A stretch of DNA of 47,964 nt, from contig CATKFO010000064.1 of the NCBI GenBank assembly GCA_949747515.1, positions 1 through 47,964 of the forward strand. The letters run 5' to 3'. Below, piece after piece: positions 24,924-35,200 of this stretch; position 1 is the first letter of the stretch; each line of letters opens with the position of its first letter. This stretch comes from an uncultured Eubacteriales bacterium (GTDB lineage Bacteria > Bacillota > Clostridia > Oscillospirales > CAG-272). The notes under the pieces are model-generated. The model saw only the letters and a program-made list of their open reading frames with translations, had not been told where the DNA came from and did not search any database. The translations under genes and the position numbers were made by a program.

Positions 24924-27902
24924 CTATTTTTCAATGGCGGCGAGCAGGCTGCGGAGCCGTATTTTCACAGCTCCCAAATTCGTAATTTCGTCTATCTTTA
25001 TTTGCGTAGATACCTTTCCGCCTTCTTCTAATATGCGCCGCACTTCGTCGGTGGTTATAGCGTCGACTCCGCACCCGAAAGACACCAGCTGAACGAGCTC
25101 CGTATCTGGGTGAGCGACCGCGTACGCCGCCGCTTTGTACAGCCGCGAGTGGTACGTCCACTGATTCAGCACGCGCACATGAGGAGCCTCCGCAAGATGC
25201 GCTACGCTGTCTTCGCTTACAACGACGAAACCGAGCGATTCGGCCAGTTTGTCGACGCCGTGGCATATTTCCTCGTCTATATGATACGGTCGTCCGGCAA
25301 GGATCATCACGCGTCGTCCCGCCGCGCGGGCGTAATCGAGCGCCCGTTCGCCTTCCATACGTACCGCCGACATGTATTCGTTATACTCTTCAAAGCCCTT
25401 GTTTACCGCGCGCCGAACTTGAGCTCGAGTCAAACCGGAATTACGTCCTCCAAGCGCTTTATATAGCTCTGACGTCAAAGCGCGTTTGCTGTTAACGTTC
25501 AAGTAAGGATAAAAAAAGCGAGTTCCGCCGTCGCCGTCTTCTCTCCCGAGACATTCAAGATTTCCGGCGAGCAGTTCGGAGTAATATGCCACGACAGGAC
25601 AGTTATAGTGATTAGAGGAGCCTTCTTCTTTAACGTTATAAGTCAGGCACGGATAGAATATCGCGTCTACGCCGCGCTCGCAAAGCTCCGCGACGTGACC
25701 GTGCATAAGTTTCGCCGGGTAGCACGCGGTGTCGGACGGAATGGTAAATTGCCCTTTTTCATAGGTCGCTCGCGTAGACATTCCGGAAAGAACGACTCGG
25801 TATCCGAGAGAAGTAAATATCCCATGCCAAAGAGGCGCGGTCTCGTATACGCCGAGGGCTAGAGGAATACCTATCGTTCCCCGAGTCTTATTCGTATCAT
25901 CACCGCCGTCGTCCGCGGCGTATGAAAGAGAGGTTATGCGCTTCCTCTTAAATTCGTATAAGTTGGGTACGTCCTCGCTTCCGATAGATTTCCCCCCGTT
26001 CAGACCCTTTTCACACCTGTTTCCGGAGATAAAGCTCTTTCCGGTGGAAAATCTGTTTACCGTAAGACGACAGTGATTCTGACAGCCTTTGCAGACGACT
26101 GCTTTTGAAGTATGTTCAAACGAATCCAAACTCTCGCGTTTGATCAGCGAGCTTTCAGTCAGTTTCATAGAGCGTAGAGCGGCTCCATAAGCGCCCATTA
26201 AACCGGCGATCGCAGGACGCACTACGTCTCTTCCAAGCTCTCTTTCAAAGGCGCGGAGGACGGCGTCGTTCATAAATGTTCCGCCTTGAACTACAACGTT
26301 TTCTCCAAGCTCCTCCGGAGAGGTCGCGCGAATAACCTTATATAGAGCGTTTTTTACCACGCTTACGGATAGTCCGGCTGAAATATCCTCGGCTTCCGCT
26401 CCGTCCTTTTGCGCCTGCTTAACCGACGAATTCATAAACACCGTGCATCTGCTGCCTAAATTGACGGGGCGCTCTGCGAAAAGGCCGATTTCTGCGAATT
26501 CCTTCGCCGAATATCCCATGTTTTTTGCAAAGGTTTCAATAAACGAGCCGCAGCCGGACGAGCACGCTTCGTTGAGCATAATGCTGTCTATGGCGCCCTT
26601 ACGGATACGGAAGCATTTAATGTCCTGCCCGCCAATATCAAGTATAAATTCAACATTGGGCATGAAATACTGCGCCGCCGTATAATGCGCGATTGTTTCA
26701 ACGACGCCGAGATCAACTCCGAACGCGTGCTTTATCAATTCTTCCCCATATCCCGTAGCCGCGGAACCGCATATGCGAATTCGATCGCCGCACAGGTCGT
26801 ATATTTTGATAAGCTGTTCTCTGATTACGTCTACGGGATCGCCTCTGTTGGACGCGTAAAAAGAATATAGTATTTCTTTGTTTTCAGAAAGAAGAATCAG
26901 CTTTGTAGTGGTGCTTCCGCAGTCTACGCCTAGGTAAGCCTTGCCGGAATAGCTTTCCGCTTCCCGGGTCGGAGCCGTCGCTCGGGCGTGTCGCTCGGCG
27001 AATTCTTCATATTCGATCTTAGACGCGAAAAGCGGAGGGAGAGTGGATACGGTCGAAGCGCTTTTTCCCGACGACGCAACCTTATCGCGCAGCTCCGAAA
27101 GAGTCATACAAACGCCGTTTTCGGTCGCGTATAGAGCCGCTCCGAGAGCTACGGAGCAGAGCGCTTCTTCCGGAAGAAGCGCTTCGTCGTCGGAAAGTTT
27201 CAGGGTTTCCATAAATCTTCGCCTGAGTCCGGCGCAGAAATGGAGCGGCCCGCCTAAAAACAGTACCCGGCCCCCTATCTTTCGTCCTTGCGCGAGTCCA
27301 GCGATAGTCTGGTTTACCACGGCTTGGTAAATGCTGGCCGCGATGTCCTCTTTGGCCGCTCCCTGATTGAGAAGAGGCTGCACGTCCGTTTTCGCAAACA
27401 CTCCGCATCGGGAAGCGATAGGATATATGCGTCGCGCCCTCAGGCTCATTTCGTCAAGCTGCTCTACCGTAACGTCGAGAAGCGTCGCCATCTGATCTAT
27501 AAACGCTCCCGTGCCGCCGGCGCAGCTTCCGTTCATTCTTTCGTCGATACCCTTATCGAAGAAAATAATTTTCGCGTCCTCTCCGCCCAGCTCGATAACG
27601 GCGTTGGCGTCGGGATAGCGTCGCCGTACAAGTTCCGTTGTCGCGGCGACTTCCTGTACGAACGGGATGCCGGCTGCTTCAGCTAGACCCAGCCCGGCCG
27701 ATCCGGAAAGCGCTATGCCGACGGATTCGGATCCGAGCTTGTCGCCGTATTCGTTTACCATGTCGGAGATCAGCTCCAAGGTTTTCTCTCTGACGCGCGA
27801 AAGGTGTCTTTCATACCGAGAAACGAGCAGTTCTCCGTCTTTCACAAGCGCAAGCTTCGCCGTAGTGCTGCCAATATCGATTCCAAGCGTATATTTATTC
27901 AT
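24924..27902 (-). CDS. Large acyl-CoA dehydratase activase (two BcrAD/BadFG ATPase domains plus DUF2229)
   Basis: Activases of this family use ATP to push a low-potential electron into 2-hydroxyacyl-CoA dehydratases. Domain 1 (residues 1-260) starts TLGIDIGSTTAKLALVKDG and has ELGGEDAKIIFF and NGSCAGGTGAFIDQM. Domain 2 (about 320-580) repeats the fold with LGVDCGSTTTKLILL, LDIGGQDIKCF and NEACSSGCGSFIE, whose cysteines resemble those that ligate the interdomain [4Fe-4S] cluster. A further CKGCQNHCRLTVNRF motif and the DUF2229 region (about 670-990) complete it. ATG 27902 (MNKYTLG) follows GAAAGG with good spacing; a TTG six codons earlier is less likely. It is preceded by a MarR regulator in the same operon, 25 nt upstream. 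Confidence 0.9.
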   Translation of the reverse strand: MNKYTLGIDIGSTTAKLALVKDGELLVSRYERHLSRVREKTLELISDMVNEYGDKLGSESVGIALSGSAGLGLAEAAGIPFVQEVAATTELVRRRYPDANAVIELGGEDAKIIFFDKGIDERMNGSCAGGTGAFIDQMATLLDVTVEQLDEMSLRARRIYPIASRCGVFAKTDVQPLLNQGAAKEDIAASIYQAVVNQTIAGLAQGRKIGGRVLFLGGPLHFCAGLRRRFMETLKLSDDEALLPEEALCSVALGAALYATENGVCMTLSELRDKVASSGKSASTVSTLPPLFASKIEYEEFAERHARATAPTREAESYSGKAYLGVDCGSTTTKLILLSENKEILYSFYASNRGDPVDVIREQLIKIYDLCGDRIRICGSAATGYGEELIKHAFGVDLGVVETIAHYTAAQYFMPNVEFILDIGGQDIKCFRIRKGAIDSIMLNEACSSGCGSFIETFAKNMGYSAKEFAEIGLFAERPVNLGSRCTVFMNSSVKQAQKDGAEAEDISAGLSVSVVKNALYKVIRATSPEELGENVVVQGGTFMNDAVLRAFERELGRDVVRPAIAGLMGAYGAALRSMKLTESSLIKRESLDSFEHTSKAVVCKGCQNHCRLTVNRFSTGKSFISGNRCEKGLNGGKSIGSEDVPNLYEFKRKRITSLSYAADDGGDDTNKTRGTIGIPLALGVYETAPLWHGIFTSLGYRVVLSGMSTRATYEKGQFTIPSDTACYPAKLMHGHVAELCERGVDAIFYPCLTYNVKEEGSSNHYNCPVVAYYSELLAGNLECLGREDGDGGTRFFYPYLNVNSKRALTSELYKALGGRNSGLTRAQVRRAVNKGFEEYNEYMSAVRMEGERALDYARAAGRRVMILAGRPYHIDEEICHGVDKLAESLGFVVVSEDSVAHLAEAPHVRVLNQWTYHSRLYKAAAYAVAHPDTELVQLVSFGCGVDAITTDEVRRILEEGGKVSTQIKIDEITNLGAVKIRLRSLLAAIEK

Positions 27903-27927
27903 TATGCCGTTGCCTTTCAAGGTAGAA

Positions 27928-28344
27928 TTAAAGTCCGATCTGCGACAGCCTGCCCAAAATGCGGACGTATTCTCGGGCGTCCGCCTCTCCTAAAGCTTCA
28001 AGAACCGCCGCTACGTCGTCTCTTAGCTTTTCGTAACGTTCTTCAACAAGAGCGTTACCGTCTTCCGTTATAAATATATGTACGCGTCTGCGATCAAAGT
28101 CGTCGGAGCGTCTTTTTACCAGACCTTTATCAGTAAGTCTCTTTAAAGCCGCGCTCATTCTGGGCGTGGTCATTCCGACGGCGTTGCATAGGGATATAGG
28201 GCATATGCCGTTTTCCGCAAAGTGCAGATATCCAAGTATGCTCATTTCTCCGTGCGTAAAATCTTCCGTGGCACGCTGATGCTTTAATTTAGCGTTGGAT
28301 TTTATATACTGAAGAAGCTCGTCCGCCAAAACGCTGTAATCCAT
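27928..28344 (-). CDS. MarR-family transcriptional regulator
   Basis: The 138-residue protein has the winged-helix core of MarR proteins: DFTHGEMSILGYLHF, then CNAVGMTTPRMSAALKRLTD, KGLVKRRSDDFDRRRVHIFI and TEDGNALVEERYEKL. MarR dimers typically repress their own operon and are released by a small ligand. It is the first gene of the operon with the activase (25-nt gap) and the partner protein, so those genes are its most likely targets. The promoter at 28,434-28,462 is overlapped by AT-rich near-palindromic sequence suitable as an operator. The ligand is unknown. Confidence 0.92.
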   Translation of the reverse strand: MDYSVLADELLQYIKSNAKLKHQRATEDFTHGEMSILGYLHFAENGICPISLCNAVGMTTPRMSAALKRLTDKGLVKRRSDDFDRRRVHIFITEDGNALVEERYEKLRDDVAAVLEALGEADAREYVRILGRLSQIGL

Positions 28345-28433
28345 TTTCAGTACTGCCTTTCATAATGTAATATATGCGGCGAGTTTCGAGGTCCGCCGCT
28401 TTTATAATACCGCTATTTATAACACTGTTAAGG

Positions 28434-28462
28434 ATTATACTACCTATTGCGACAAAAATCAA
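28434..28462 (-). promoter_or_regulatory. Promoter of the marR-activase operon
   Basis: On the minus strand TTGATT (28457-28462), a 17-bp spacer and TATAAT (28434-28439). Confidence 0.75.
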
Positions 28463-28762
28463 TAAAATAATTGAAAATTAGCGAAGGAAAATTCATCGTA
28501 ATTGCCTCGTATTTCCGCCGATTTCAAGCAAAATATAAAAACCAAATGATATTACTGCTTTTTAATAACCCAAATAAATAAAACGGTTCGATTTTTCAGG
28601 CCGTCGAATACCTAAGTTCAGATTATTTTATTCCCCATAAGTTTTGAGGTATCTGATCTTCACCGCCGCCGCTTCCTAAAATTATACGTGATCGATATGT
28701 AATTATTATCTGATGATTTTGCGAAATATATAGTCGGAGTTCCATATACAATTATTCTATGA
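28463..28762. other. Intergenic stretch between MarR and Nudix genes
   Basis: AT-rich, without a gene-like frame. No strong terminator is visible for the Nudix gene, whose 3' end faces this stretch. Confidence 0.4.
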
Positions 28763-29227
28763 TTATCGGAGGTTTCCATACCTTTTATTTTTTAAATCCG
28801 TATATACGTCTTCATGCTGTTTATTAACTAGTTGAGGAACTTCGTCCATATCAAAATATTTTAACTCCAATGATTCGTCGTTTGATTCGATCAGAGCTCC
28901 TCCGACAACAGTAAGTTCTAAAAATATGGAGACTGTCTGCGCTTTATCCCCGCTTGGATAGCCGTCGTAATAATTTGTGTAAATACCGATTAGTTTTTTT
29001 ACCTCTACCTCTAATCCCGTTTCTTCCCTAATTTCCCTCATAGCTGTTTCATATGCGGACTCGCCTATTTCCATAGCTCCCCCTGGAAATCCCCATTTAT
29101 TTTTGTCTCTTCTCTTTTGTAATATGATATCTCCTTTTTCGTTTCTAATGCAACCGCCGACAAAATTCAGGAAGATCATATCGTTTCCTACTTTGCTTCT
29201 TATCCATTTAATATAATTTTTTTCCAT
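28763..29227 (-). CDS. Nudix hydrolase
   Basis: Nudix enzymes cleave nucleoside diphosphates linked to another group, using Mg2+. The full 23-residue Nudix box is present at about residues 48-70, starting GGAMEIGESAYETAMREI and ending REETGLEV, with the essential glutamates in REIREETG. The protein has 154 residues, a normal length, and begins with a short amphipathic stretch (KNYIKWIRSKVGND). GGAGGCGCA stands directly before the ATG. The gene seems to be monocistronic, with no operon partner and an unknown substrate; the family ranges from house-cleaning of oxidised nucleotides to RNA decapping. Confidence 0.93.
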   Translation of the reverse strand: MEKNYIKWIRSKVGNDMIFLNFVGGCIRNEKGDIILQKRRDKNKWGFPGGAMEIGESAYETAMREIREETGLEVEVKKLIGIYTNYYDGYPSGDKAQTVSIFLELTVVGGALIESNDESLELKYFDMDEVPQLVNKQHEDVYTDLKNKRYGNLR

Positions 29228-29358
29228 TGCGCCTCCGTTGACCTTGAATCTGTTATTATAATCCTATCAAAGGATTTAATTCAGATCAATCTGTTTTCGT
29301 GAAAACGGCAGGATTTTAATGATGCGGCTCTTTTTAAAGGAACAAAAACGGTCTTAGA

Positions 29359-29387
29359 TTGACAAAACGGCATATTAGTAATATAAT
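29359..29387 (+). promoter_or_regulatory. Perfect sigma-A promoter of glnN
   Basis: TTGACA (29359-29364), a 17-bp spacer and TATAAT (29382-29387), about 115 nt before the start codon. Confidence 0.9.
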
Positions 29388-29502
29388 GTAATTATACAAA
29401 TTACGACCTTGCGCCGCGGCTCGTACTCATTAAGCTTTATAATCCGCGCGAAAGGGCGGAACCAAAGTAAGTATAAATGTGAAACAGAAAGGCTCTAAAA
29501 AC

Positions 29503-31608
29503 ATGAAAAGCAGAATCGAAGAGCTGTTCGGCAGTATGGTATTCGGAGACGACGCAATGCGCGAACGGCTGCCTGAGGACGCGTACCGCGCGATACGCCG
29601 CACCATGGACGAGGGAAGGCGGCTTGACATTTCCGCCGCTAACGCCGTCGCCCTGGCGATGAAGGATTGGGCGCTGGAGCATGGCGCGACGCATTATACC
29701 CACTGGTTCCAGCCTATGACGGGTATCACTGCCGAAAAGCACGATTCTTTCGTTTCACCGGCGAAGAACGGCGCGGCTATCACGGAATTTTCCGGGAAAG
29801 AACTGGTTCGCGGAGAATCGGACGCGTCGTCGTTTCCTTCCGGAGGTCTTAGAGCTACGTTCGAGGCGAGGGGATACACGGCCTGGGATCCTACCTCGTA
29901 CGCCTTTGTAAAGGACGGAGTTCTCTGTATTCCCACCGCTTTCTGCTCATACGGCGGCGAGGCTCTGGATAAGAAAACTCCGCTGCTCCGTTCAATGGAG
30001 GCGCTAAACCGGCAGGCTATGCGCATACTGAGACTCTTTGGAGACGCCGAATCAACGCGGGTTACGACTACGGTTGGAGCCGAGCAGGAATATTTCCTCA
30101 TTCGTAAAGAAGACTTTGACCTGCGCCGAGATCTTATCTATACCGGACGCACTCTTTTCGGCGCGCCGGCGCCTAAGGGGCAGCAGCTTGACGATCACTA
30201 TTTCGGAGTTATAAAACCTCGAGTCAAGGCGTTTATGGACGAGCTTAACGAGGAGCTGTGGAAGCTCGGCATATATGCGAAGACGGAGCATAACGAAGTA
30301 GCGCCGGCTCAGCACGAGCTCGCTCCCGTTTTCTGCCAAGCAAACATCGCCTGCGATCAGAATCAGATTACTATGGAAATTATGAAGAAAGTAGCCGCTC
30401 GGCATGGGCTCGTCTGCCTTCTTCACGAAAAGCCGTTCGAGGGGATTAACGGCTCGGGAAAGCACGACAACTGGGCGCTGTCTTCCCTGTCTCCGTCGGG
30501 ATGCAAGAATCTTCTCGACCCCGGTAAGACTCCGCAGGACAACACCCTGTTTTTAGTATTCCTGTCCGCCGTTATCGCGGCGGTTGACGATTATCAGGAA
30601 TTGCTCAGAGCTTCTGTTGCTACGGCCGGCAACGACCACAGACTGGGAGCTTCCGAGGCTCCGCCTGCGATTATATCCATATTCCTCGGCGACGAGCTTA
30701 CCTCTATGCTTTCGGCTATCGGAAGAGGCGAGGAATACGCCGTATCCGACGGGACGCTTATGGGAACTGGAGTACACGTTCTGCCAAAGATACCGAAGGA
30801 CAACACCGACAGAAACCGTACTTCTCCTTTCGCCTTCACAGGAAACAAGTTTGAATTTCGTATGCCCGGATCAAGCTGCTCCGTGGCGGGCCCTAACATA
30901 TTTCTTAACGCCGCCGTGGCGGACGAGCTTTGCCGCTTCGCGGACGAGCTTGAAAAGGCCGAGGACTTCGACGCCGCTCTTCGTTCCATGCTTTGCAGAA
31001 CGATAAGAGAGCACGAAAGAATAATTTTCAACGGCGACGGATATAAGGGGGCGTGGGAAGAGGAGGCCGCGAAGCGAGGTCTATCCAATCTTAGAACCTG
31101 CGCCGACGCGATACCGAGAATGCTCGATGAAAAGAACGTGGAAATGCTTGAACGCCAAAAGGTTCTTTCGCGCCGCGAGATTGAAAGCCGTATGGAGATC
31201 CTTCTTGAAAATTACGTAAAGCTGATTCAGATTGAGGCCGCGACCATGGCGGATATGATAAATCACGATATCCTGCCGGCGGCGCTTAAATATTCTAAGA
31301 TACTTTCAGATGGAGCGGCCGCTAAAAAGGCCATATCATCCAGACTCTCAATCTGCATGGAAGAAAAGCTTTTGTATACGTTGTCCGATCTGACCGACGA
31401 GCTGTACGAGTGCGGAAATACTCTCGCCTGCCAGTCGGAAAAAATCGGAACTGTTGAAAACAGTAAGGACGGGGCTGAGTTTTGCCGCGACAGCGTGTTG
31501 CCGGCTATGGCGCGAGCTCGTCGCGCGGCCGACGAAATTGAGAAATGCGTAGGCCGTGAATACTGGTGTTTCCCGACATACGGCGATCTCACATTTGGAG
31601 TAAGATAA
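29503..31608 (+). CDS. glnN: Glutamine synthetase type III
   Basis: GSIII forms glutamine from glutamate, ammonia and ATP and is a dodecamer unlike the GSI family. The 701-residue length is diagnostic. Motifs seen are ATHYTHWFQPMTGITAEKHD near the N terminus, SFPSGGLRATFEARGYTAWD, VGAEQEYFLI (metal ligands), EHNEVAPAQHELAPVF and NGSGKHDNWALSSLSPSG, all typical of GSIII. ATG 29503 (MKSRIEELFGS) is the start: AGAAAGG lies well spaced before it, and an upstream GTG would add eight residues without support. The gene is a single unit between a perfect promoter and a strong terminator. The 115-nt leader shows no obvious riboswitch. Confidence 0.97.
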   Translation: MKSRIEELFGSMVFGDDAMRERLPEDAYRAIRRTMDEGRRLDISAANAVALAMKDWALEHGATHYTHWFQPMTGITAEKHDSFVSPAKNGAAITEFSGKELVRGESDASSFPSGGLRATFEARGYTAWDPTSYAFVKDGVLCIPTAFCSYGGEALDKKTPLLRSMEALNRQAMRILRLFGDAESTRVTTTVGAEQEYFLIRKEDFDLRRDLIYTGRTLFGAPAPKGQQLDDHYFGVIKPRVKAFMDELNEELWKLGIYAKTEHNEVAPAQHELAPVFCQANIACDQNQITMEIMKKVAARHGLVCLLHEKPFEGINGSGKHDNWALSSLSPSGCKNLLDPGKTPQDNTLFLVFLSAVIAAVDDYQELLRASVATAGNDHRLGASEAPPAIISIFLGDELTSMLSAIGRGEEYAVSDGTLMGTGVHVLPKIPKDNTDRNRTSPFAFTGNKFEFRMPGSSCSVAGPNIFLNAAVADELCRFADELEKAEDFDAALRSMLCRTIREHERIIFNGDGYKGAWEEEAAKRGLSNLRTCADAIPRMLDEKNVEMLERQKVLSRREIESRMEILLENYVKLIQIEAATMADMINHDILPAALKYSKILSDGAAAKKAISSRLSICMEEKLLYTLSDLTDELYECGNTLACQSEKIGTVENSKDGAEFCRDSVLPAMARARRAADEIEKCVGREYWCFPTYGDLTFGVR

Positions 31609-31625
31609 AAAACAAAAAGATGAAT

Positions 31626-31671
31626 ATAGCCGTCGGAGCTGGAGAAAAGGCCGACGGCTATCGTATTTTTG
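31626..31671 (+). terminator. Terminator after glnN
   Basis: ATAGCCGTCGG (31626-31636) pairs with CCGACGGCTAT (31651-31661), followed by CGTATTTTTG. Confidence 0.92.
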
Positions 31672-31691
31672 ATTTAAAATATATATTATTG

Positions 31692-31720
31692 TTGACTTGC
31701 GGCATTATTTATGGTATACT
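31692..31720 (+). promoter_or_regulatory. Promoter upstream of the subtilase gene
   Basis: TTGACT (31692-31697), a 17-bp spacer and TATACT (31715-31720). The start near 31,727 would give a leader of about 550 nt before the next large gene. Confidence 0.75.
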
Positions 31721-31834
31721 ATCTACAATAATAACGGCATATTAATAAATTAGCGATAACAATTATGGTAATATCATCAAAGTAATAAGTATTCTTCAGC
31801 GTGTTATCTAAAACAGATTTATGTATATGTGTGG

Positions 31835-31876
31835 CACGCGGATAGTTTGTAAAAACTTGTTCGCGTGTTTTATTTT
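31835..31876 (+). terminator. Leader hairpin with T-rich tail (possible attenuator)
   Basis: CACGCG (31835-31840) pairs with CGCGTG (31862-31867); inside it AGTTT can pair with AAACT. TTTTATTTT follows. Transcripts from 31,727 could stop here, long before the subtilase. Confidence 0.6.
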
Positions 31877-31896
31877 ATAGAAAGGATAACTATAAT

Positions 31897-31957
31897 GTGA
31901 TATAGAAAGGCGGTGATTTGAGTTATTGACTGAGTTAAAAAATTAAATCTATATCAC
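31897..31957 (+). repeat. Perfect 10-bp inverted repeat enclosing a ribosome binding site
   Basis: GTGATATAGA (31897-31906) and TCTATATCAC (31948-31957) are exact reverse complements separated by 41 nt. The loop contains AAAGGCGGTGAT, a strong ribosome binding site, followed by TTG ACT GAG TTA AAA AAT TAA (31926-31946), a six-codon frame. Confidence 0.6.
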
Positions 31958-31964
31958 AAAGGGA

Positions 31965-32084
31965 GTGGTTACAGCTAACAAAAATTATAAGACCTGTGTT
32001 GTATATGAAATAGAATGTGAAGAAAGGTTTTTGTATGAAAATTTGGGTGATTTCCGTTTTGCTGGGATGATAAAAATTGATTAA
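31965..32084 (+). CDS. Possible small ORF, 39 aa, in the subtilase leader
   Basis: From GTG 31965 the frame reads MVTANKNYKTCVVYEIECEE then RFLYENLGDFRFAGMIKID and stops. It is in the same frame as the six-codon ORF before it (separated by a TAA), so a longer protein may have been interrupted. The GGGAG directly at the GTG is too close for an efficient start. I recognise no family. It may be a small protein, a relic or chance. Confidence 0.25.
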   Translation: MVTANKNYKTCVVYEIECEERFLYENLGDFRFAGMIKID

Positions 32085-32280
32085 AAAAATTTTTCAATAA
32101 CACCCGCTATTTTTTGAGGATAAAGTCATTACTTATAAGAGCGGGATAAACAAAATTTTTGCGATATAAAAGGAGATGATCTTAAAGAAAATATTAATGA
32201 ATAAGGGACTTGAGCCCGATTTTTAAATTTGACTATTTGAACTCATTATGTACGACAATGTTAGAAATGGAGAAAAGAAA

Positions 32281-35200
32281 ATGAAATTAGAAAACTTCAA
32301 AAGTAAAAGATTACGTGCAACATCCGTTGCGCTTATGCTTAGCATATTGCTGCCTACGTCGGCAATATCTTCTTTTGCAGATAGCGAAGTAACTGGCGCG
32401 GGTGAATTTATTTCTTCAGATAATATTATACCTGATTGTGAAAGCGACGAGGCTAATTTTTCCGAAGATAAAGTTCTTATTCAACTTGCTGATACCTCGA
32501 AAACTGAAGGTATGGAATTTTATGCTTTATACTCCGATGACTACGCCTCGATAAACAACCATGTTTCCGAACTTAACGCAACGAATGAGTATAATGCTGT
32601 TAAGGTTGCGGAATCAACGGATACAATAAACTCAGAATTGAATTTAGGAGTTGAGTTTTCAGAAATGAAATTACTTAATCCTTCAATAAATAAATCTGAA
32701 AACGGATTGTATTCAATTGATTCGAATAGCAACGATTGCAATAATATATTTTCCCTAACGCTTAAAAACATAACTGTAGGCGAAGCTCTAGAAATACTGA
32801 ATGATAATCCTGCAATTGAAATAGCGGAGCCAAACTATTTATATGAGCTTTACAGTACTCCGAATGATCCTGAGTACAGTAAGCAGTACTCATTTAGTAA
32901 TATAAATGCTCCTGCGGCATGGAATTATACGACGGGAAGTTCTGACGTTGTCGTTGGTATAATAGACAGCGGTATTGACGGCGAGCATCCTGATTTAGTA
33001 GATAATCTTTGGGATAATCCATACTATGTTTCTGGTATTGGATGTACCAAGTGCTCATATAGTTACGATTACCACGGATATAATTTTACCGGTATAGGCA
33101 GTTCAACGGGAAAGCCCTGCGGTGGGACGCCGACAGACATGTTGGGACACGGAACGCATGTCGCCGGTATTGTTGGAGCAAAGGGGAATAACGGTAGAGG
33201 AATCAGTGGAGTAAACTGGAATGTTAAACTTGCTTGGCTTGGAATTCATGAAGGAGGCAAATCTATTTCAGTTGAAGCTGCAATAGAGGCTTTAAACTAT
33301 GCTAATAATCACAATATCTTAATAACCAATAATAGTTATGGTGGAGGTACATATTCAAGTATATTTAAAAAGGCAATATCTGATTATAAAGGCTTGTTTG
33401 TAGCGGCGGCCGGAAATGAAACTAGGAATAATAATGTTACCCATAGCTATCCATCTGATTATGACTGTCCGAATATCATATCGGTTGCATCTACAGACAA
33501 AAATAATAATCGGTCTGACTTTTCCAATTATGGCTCGACTACTGTACATGTAGCGGCTCCGGGAAGCGATATATACAGCACAATTCCGGGCGGTAATTAT
33601 GATTATAAGAGCGGAACATCAATGGCAAGCCCCTGCGTAGCGGGAATAGCAGCGCTAATAAAAGCAAAAAATCCTGGTTTTAACGCTCAACAGATCAAGG
33701 CCGCTATATGCGGAACAGTTCAATCTCAAGGCAAAACATATAACGTTATATACGATGGTGGAATCGTAAACGCATATGCAGCTGTAGGAACAACATCAAG
33801 TTCTTTGAAAAGCGTTACGTTTAATTACAACTACAGCGGCGCTCCGACATCATTTGTTGACTATGTAGTTTCAGGGAAAAAGGTTCGCGAGCCTAATATG
33901 TATCCAGAAAGAACCGGATACATATTTAATGGATGGTATACAACAGCATCAGGAAGCACGCTATTTAATTTTAATAATACAATTACTTCAAACACAACAA
34001 TTTATGCGCAATGGACTCCGATTGTAACAGGTACATATGGAGAAAAATTTCCTGATTATAAATTTAGGAATAAAGTTATTAGCACGCTAAACGCTAAAGA
34101 CGGCGCGACGCGAACGGTAAATTCAACTGTTAGCGCGTCAGATATAACCTTAATGTCGTCAATACAGTCGTTGAACATATCTTCAATGGGAATTCGAGAT
34201 ATAACTGGTCTAAATTACTTTACTGGATTGACGTCGCTGGATTGCTCGGTTAATGAAATAAAATATTTGGATTTGAGCAAGCTTGCTTTGCTTAAAAGTA
34301 TTAATTGCTCAAACAATATATTAACATCCTTGAACTTAAGCAATCTTAGCGCTTTAGAGAGCTTAAATTGTAATAATAATTTGCTCTCGACTCTAAGTCT
34401 CAGTTCATTAACTTCATTGAAGGTATTCTATTGCTATCACAACCTTTTAACTTCTCTAAATGTAAATTCATTAACTCAGCTGCAAACAATCGATTGTTCT
34501 TATAACAACATAAAAACGATTTATAACAGCTCGTTGACTAATCTAAAGGATTTTAACTGTTCACATAACATACTGACTAGCTTAAGTATAAGCGGGCTAT
34601 CTCAATTACAATATCTTAATTGTTCTTATAATAAATTGACTACGCTTACTACAGGTAGCGGTTTAACTGAGTTGTATTGCAACAATAATAATTTAACTAA
34701 ACTAAATGTTAGTGGATCAAAAAATTTAAATAAAATTATTTGCAATTCTAACTACCTTAGGGTAATTAATGTACTTAACTTACCTAAATTAGAACATATT
34801 GATGTAAGCAAAAATGAAATGAACAATCGTAATGACGTTATTGGATACAAATATTGGGGTATATGGCTTTACACAAATATTTTTAGTCCTCAGAATAAAT
34901 GGAACAACAATCCGTTTACAGACGTTAAAGAAGATGAGTACTACTATAAAGCTATTGATTATGTATATAATAAAAACTTTATGGAAGGAACATTTCCAAC
35001 AAGGTTTGAGCCAACGTATACTTTATCAAGAGGTCAGTTAGCAACAATCATTTATCGCATGGCGGGAAGCCCGAGCGTATCAGGACTTTCAAATCCTTTT
35101 ACAGACGTATCAAGTTCGTCAAGTTATCTCAACGCTATTAAATGGGCGTATAATAATGGCAACCAGACTATTATGGGCGGAACGTCAAGCACAATATTCG

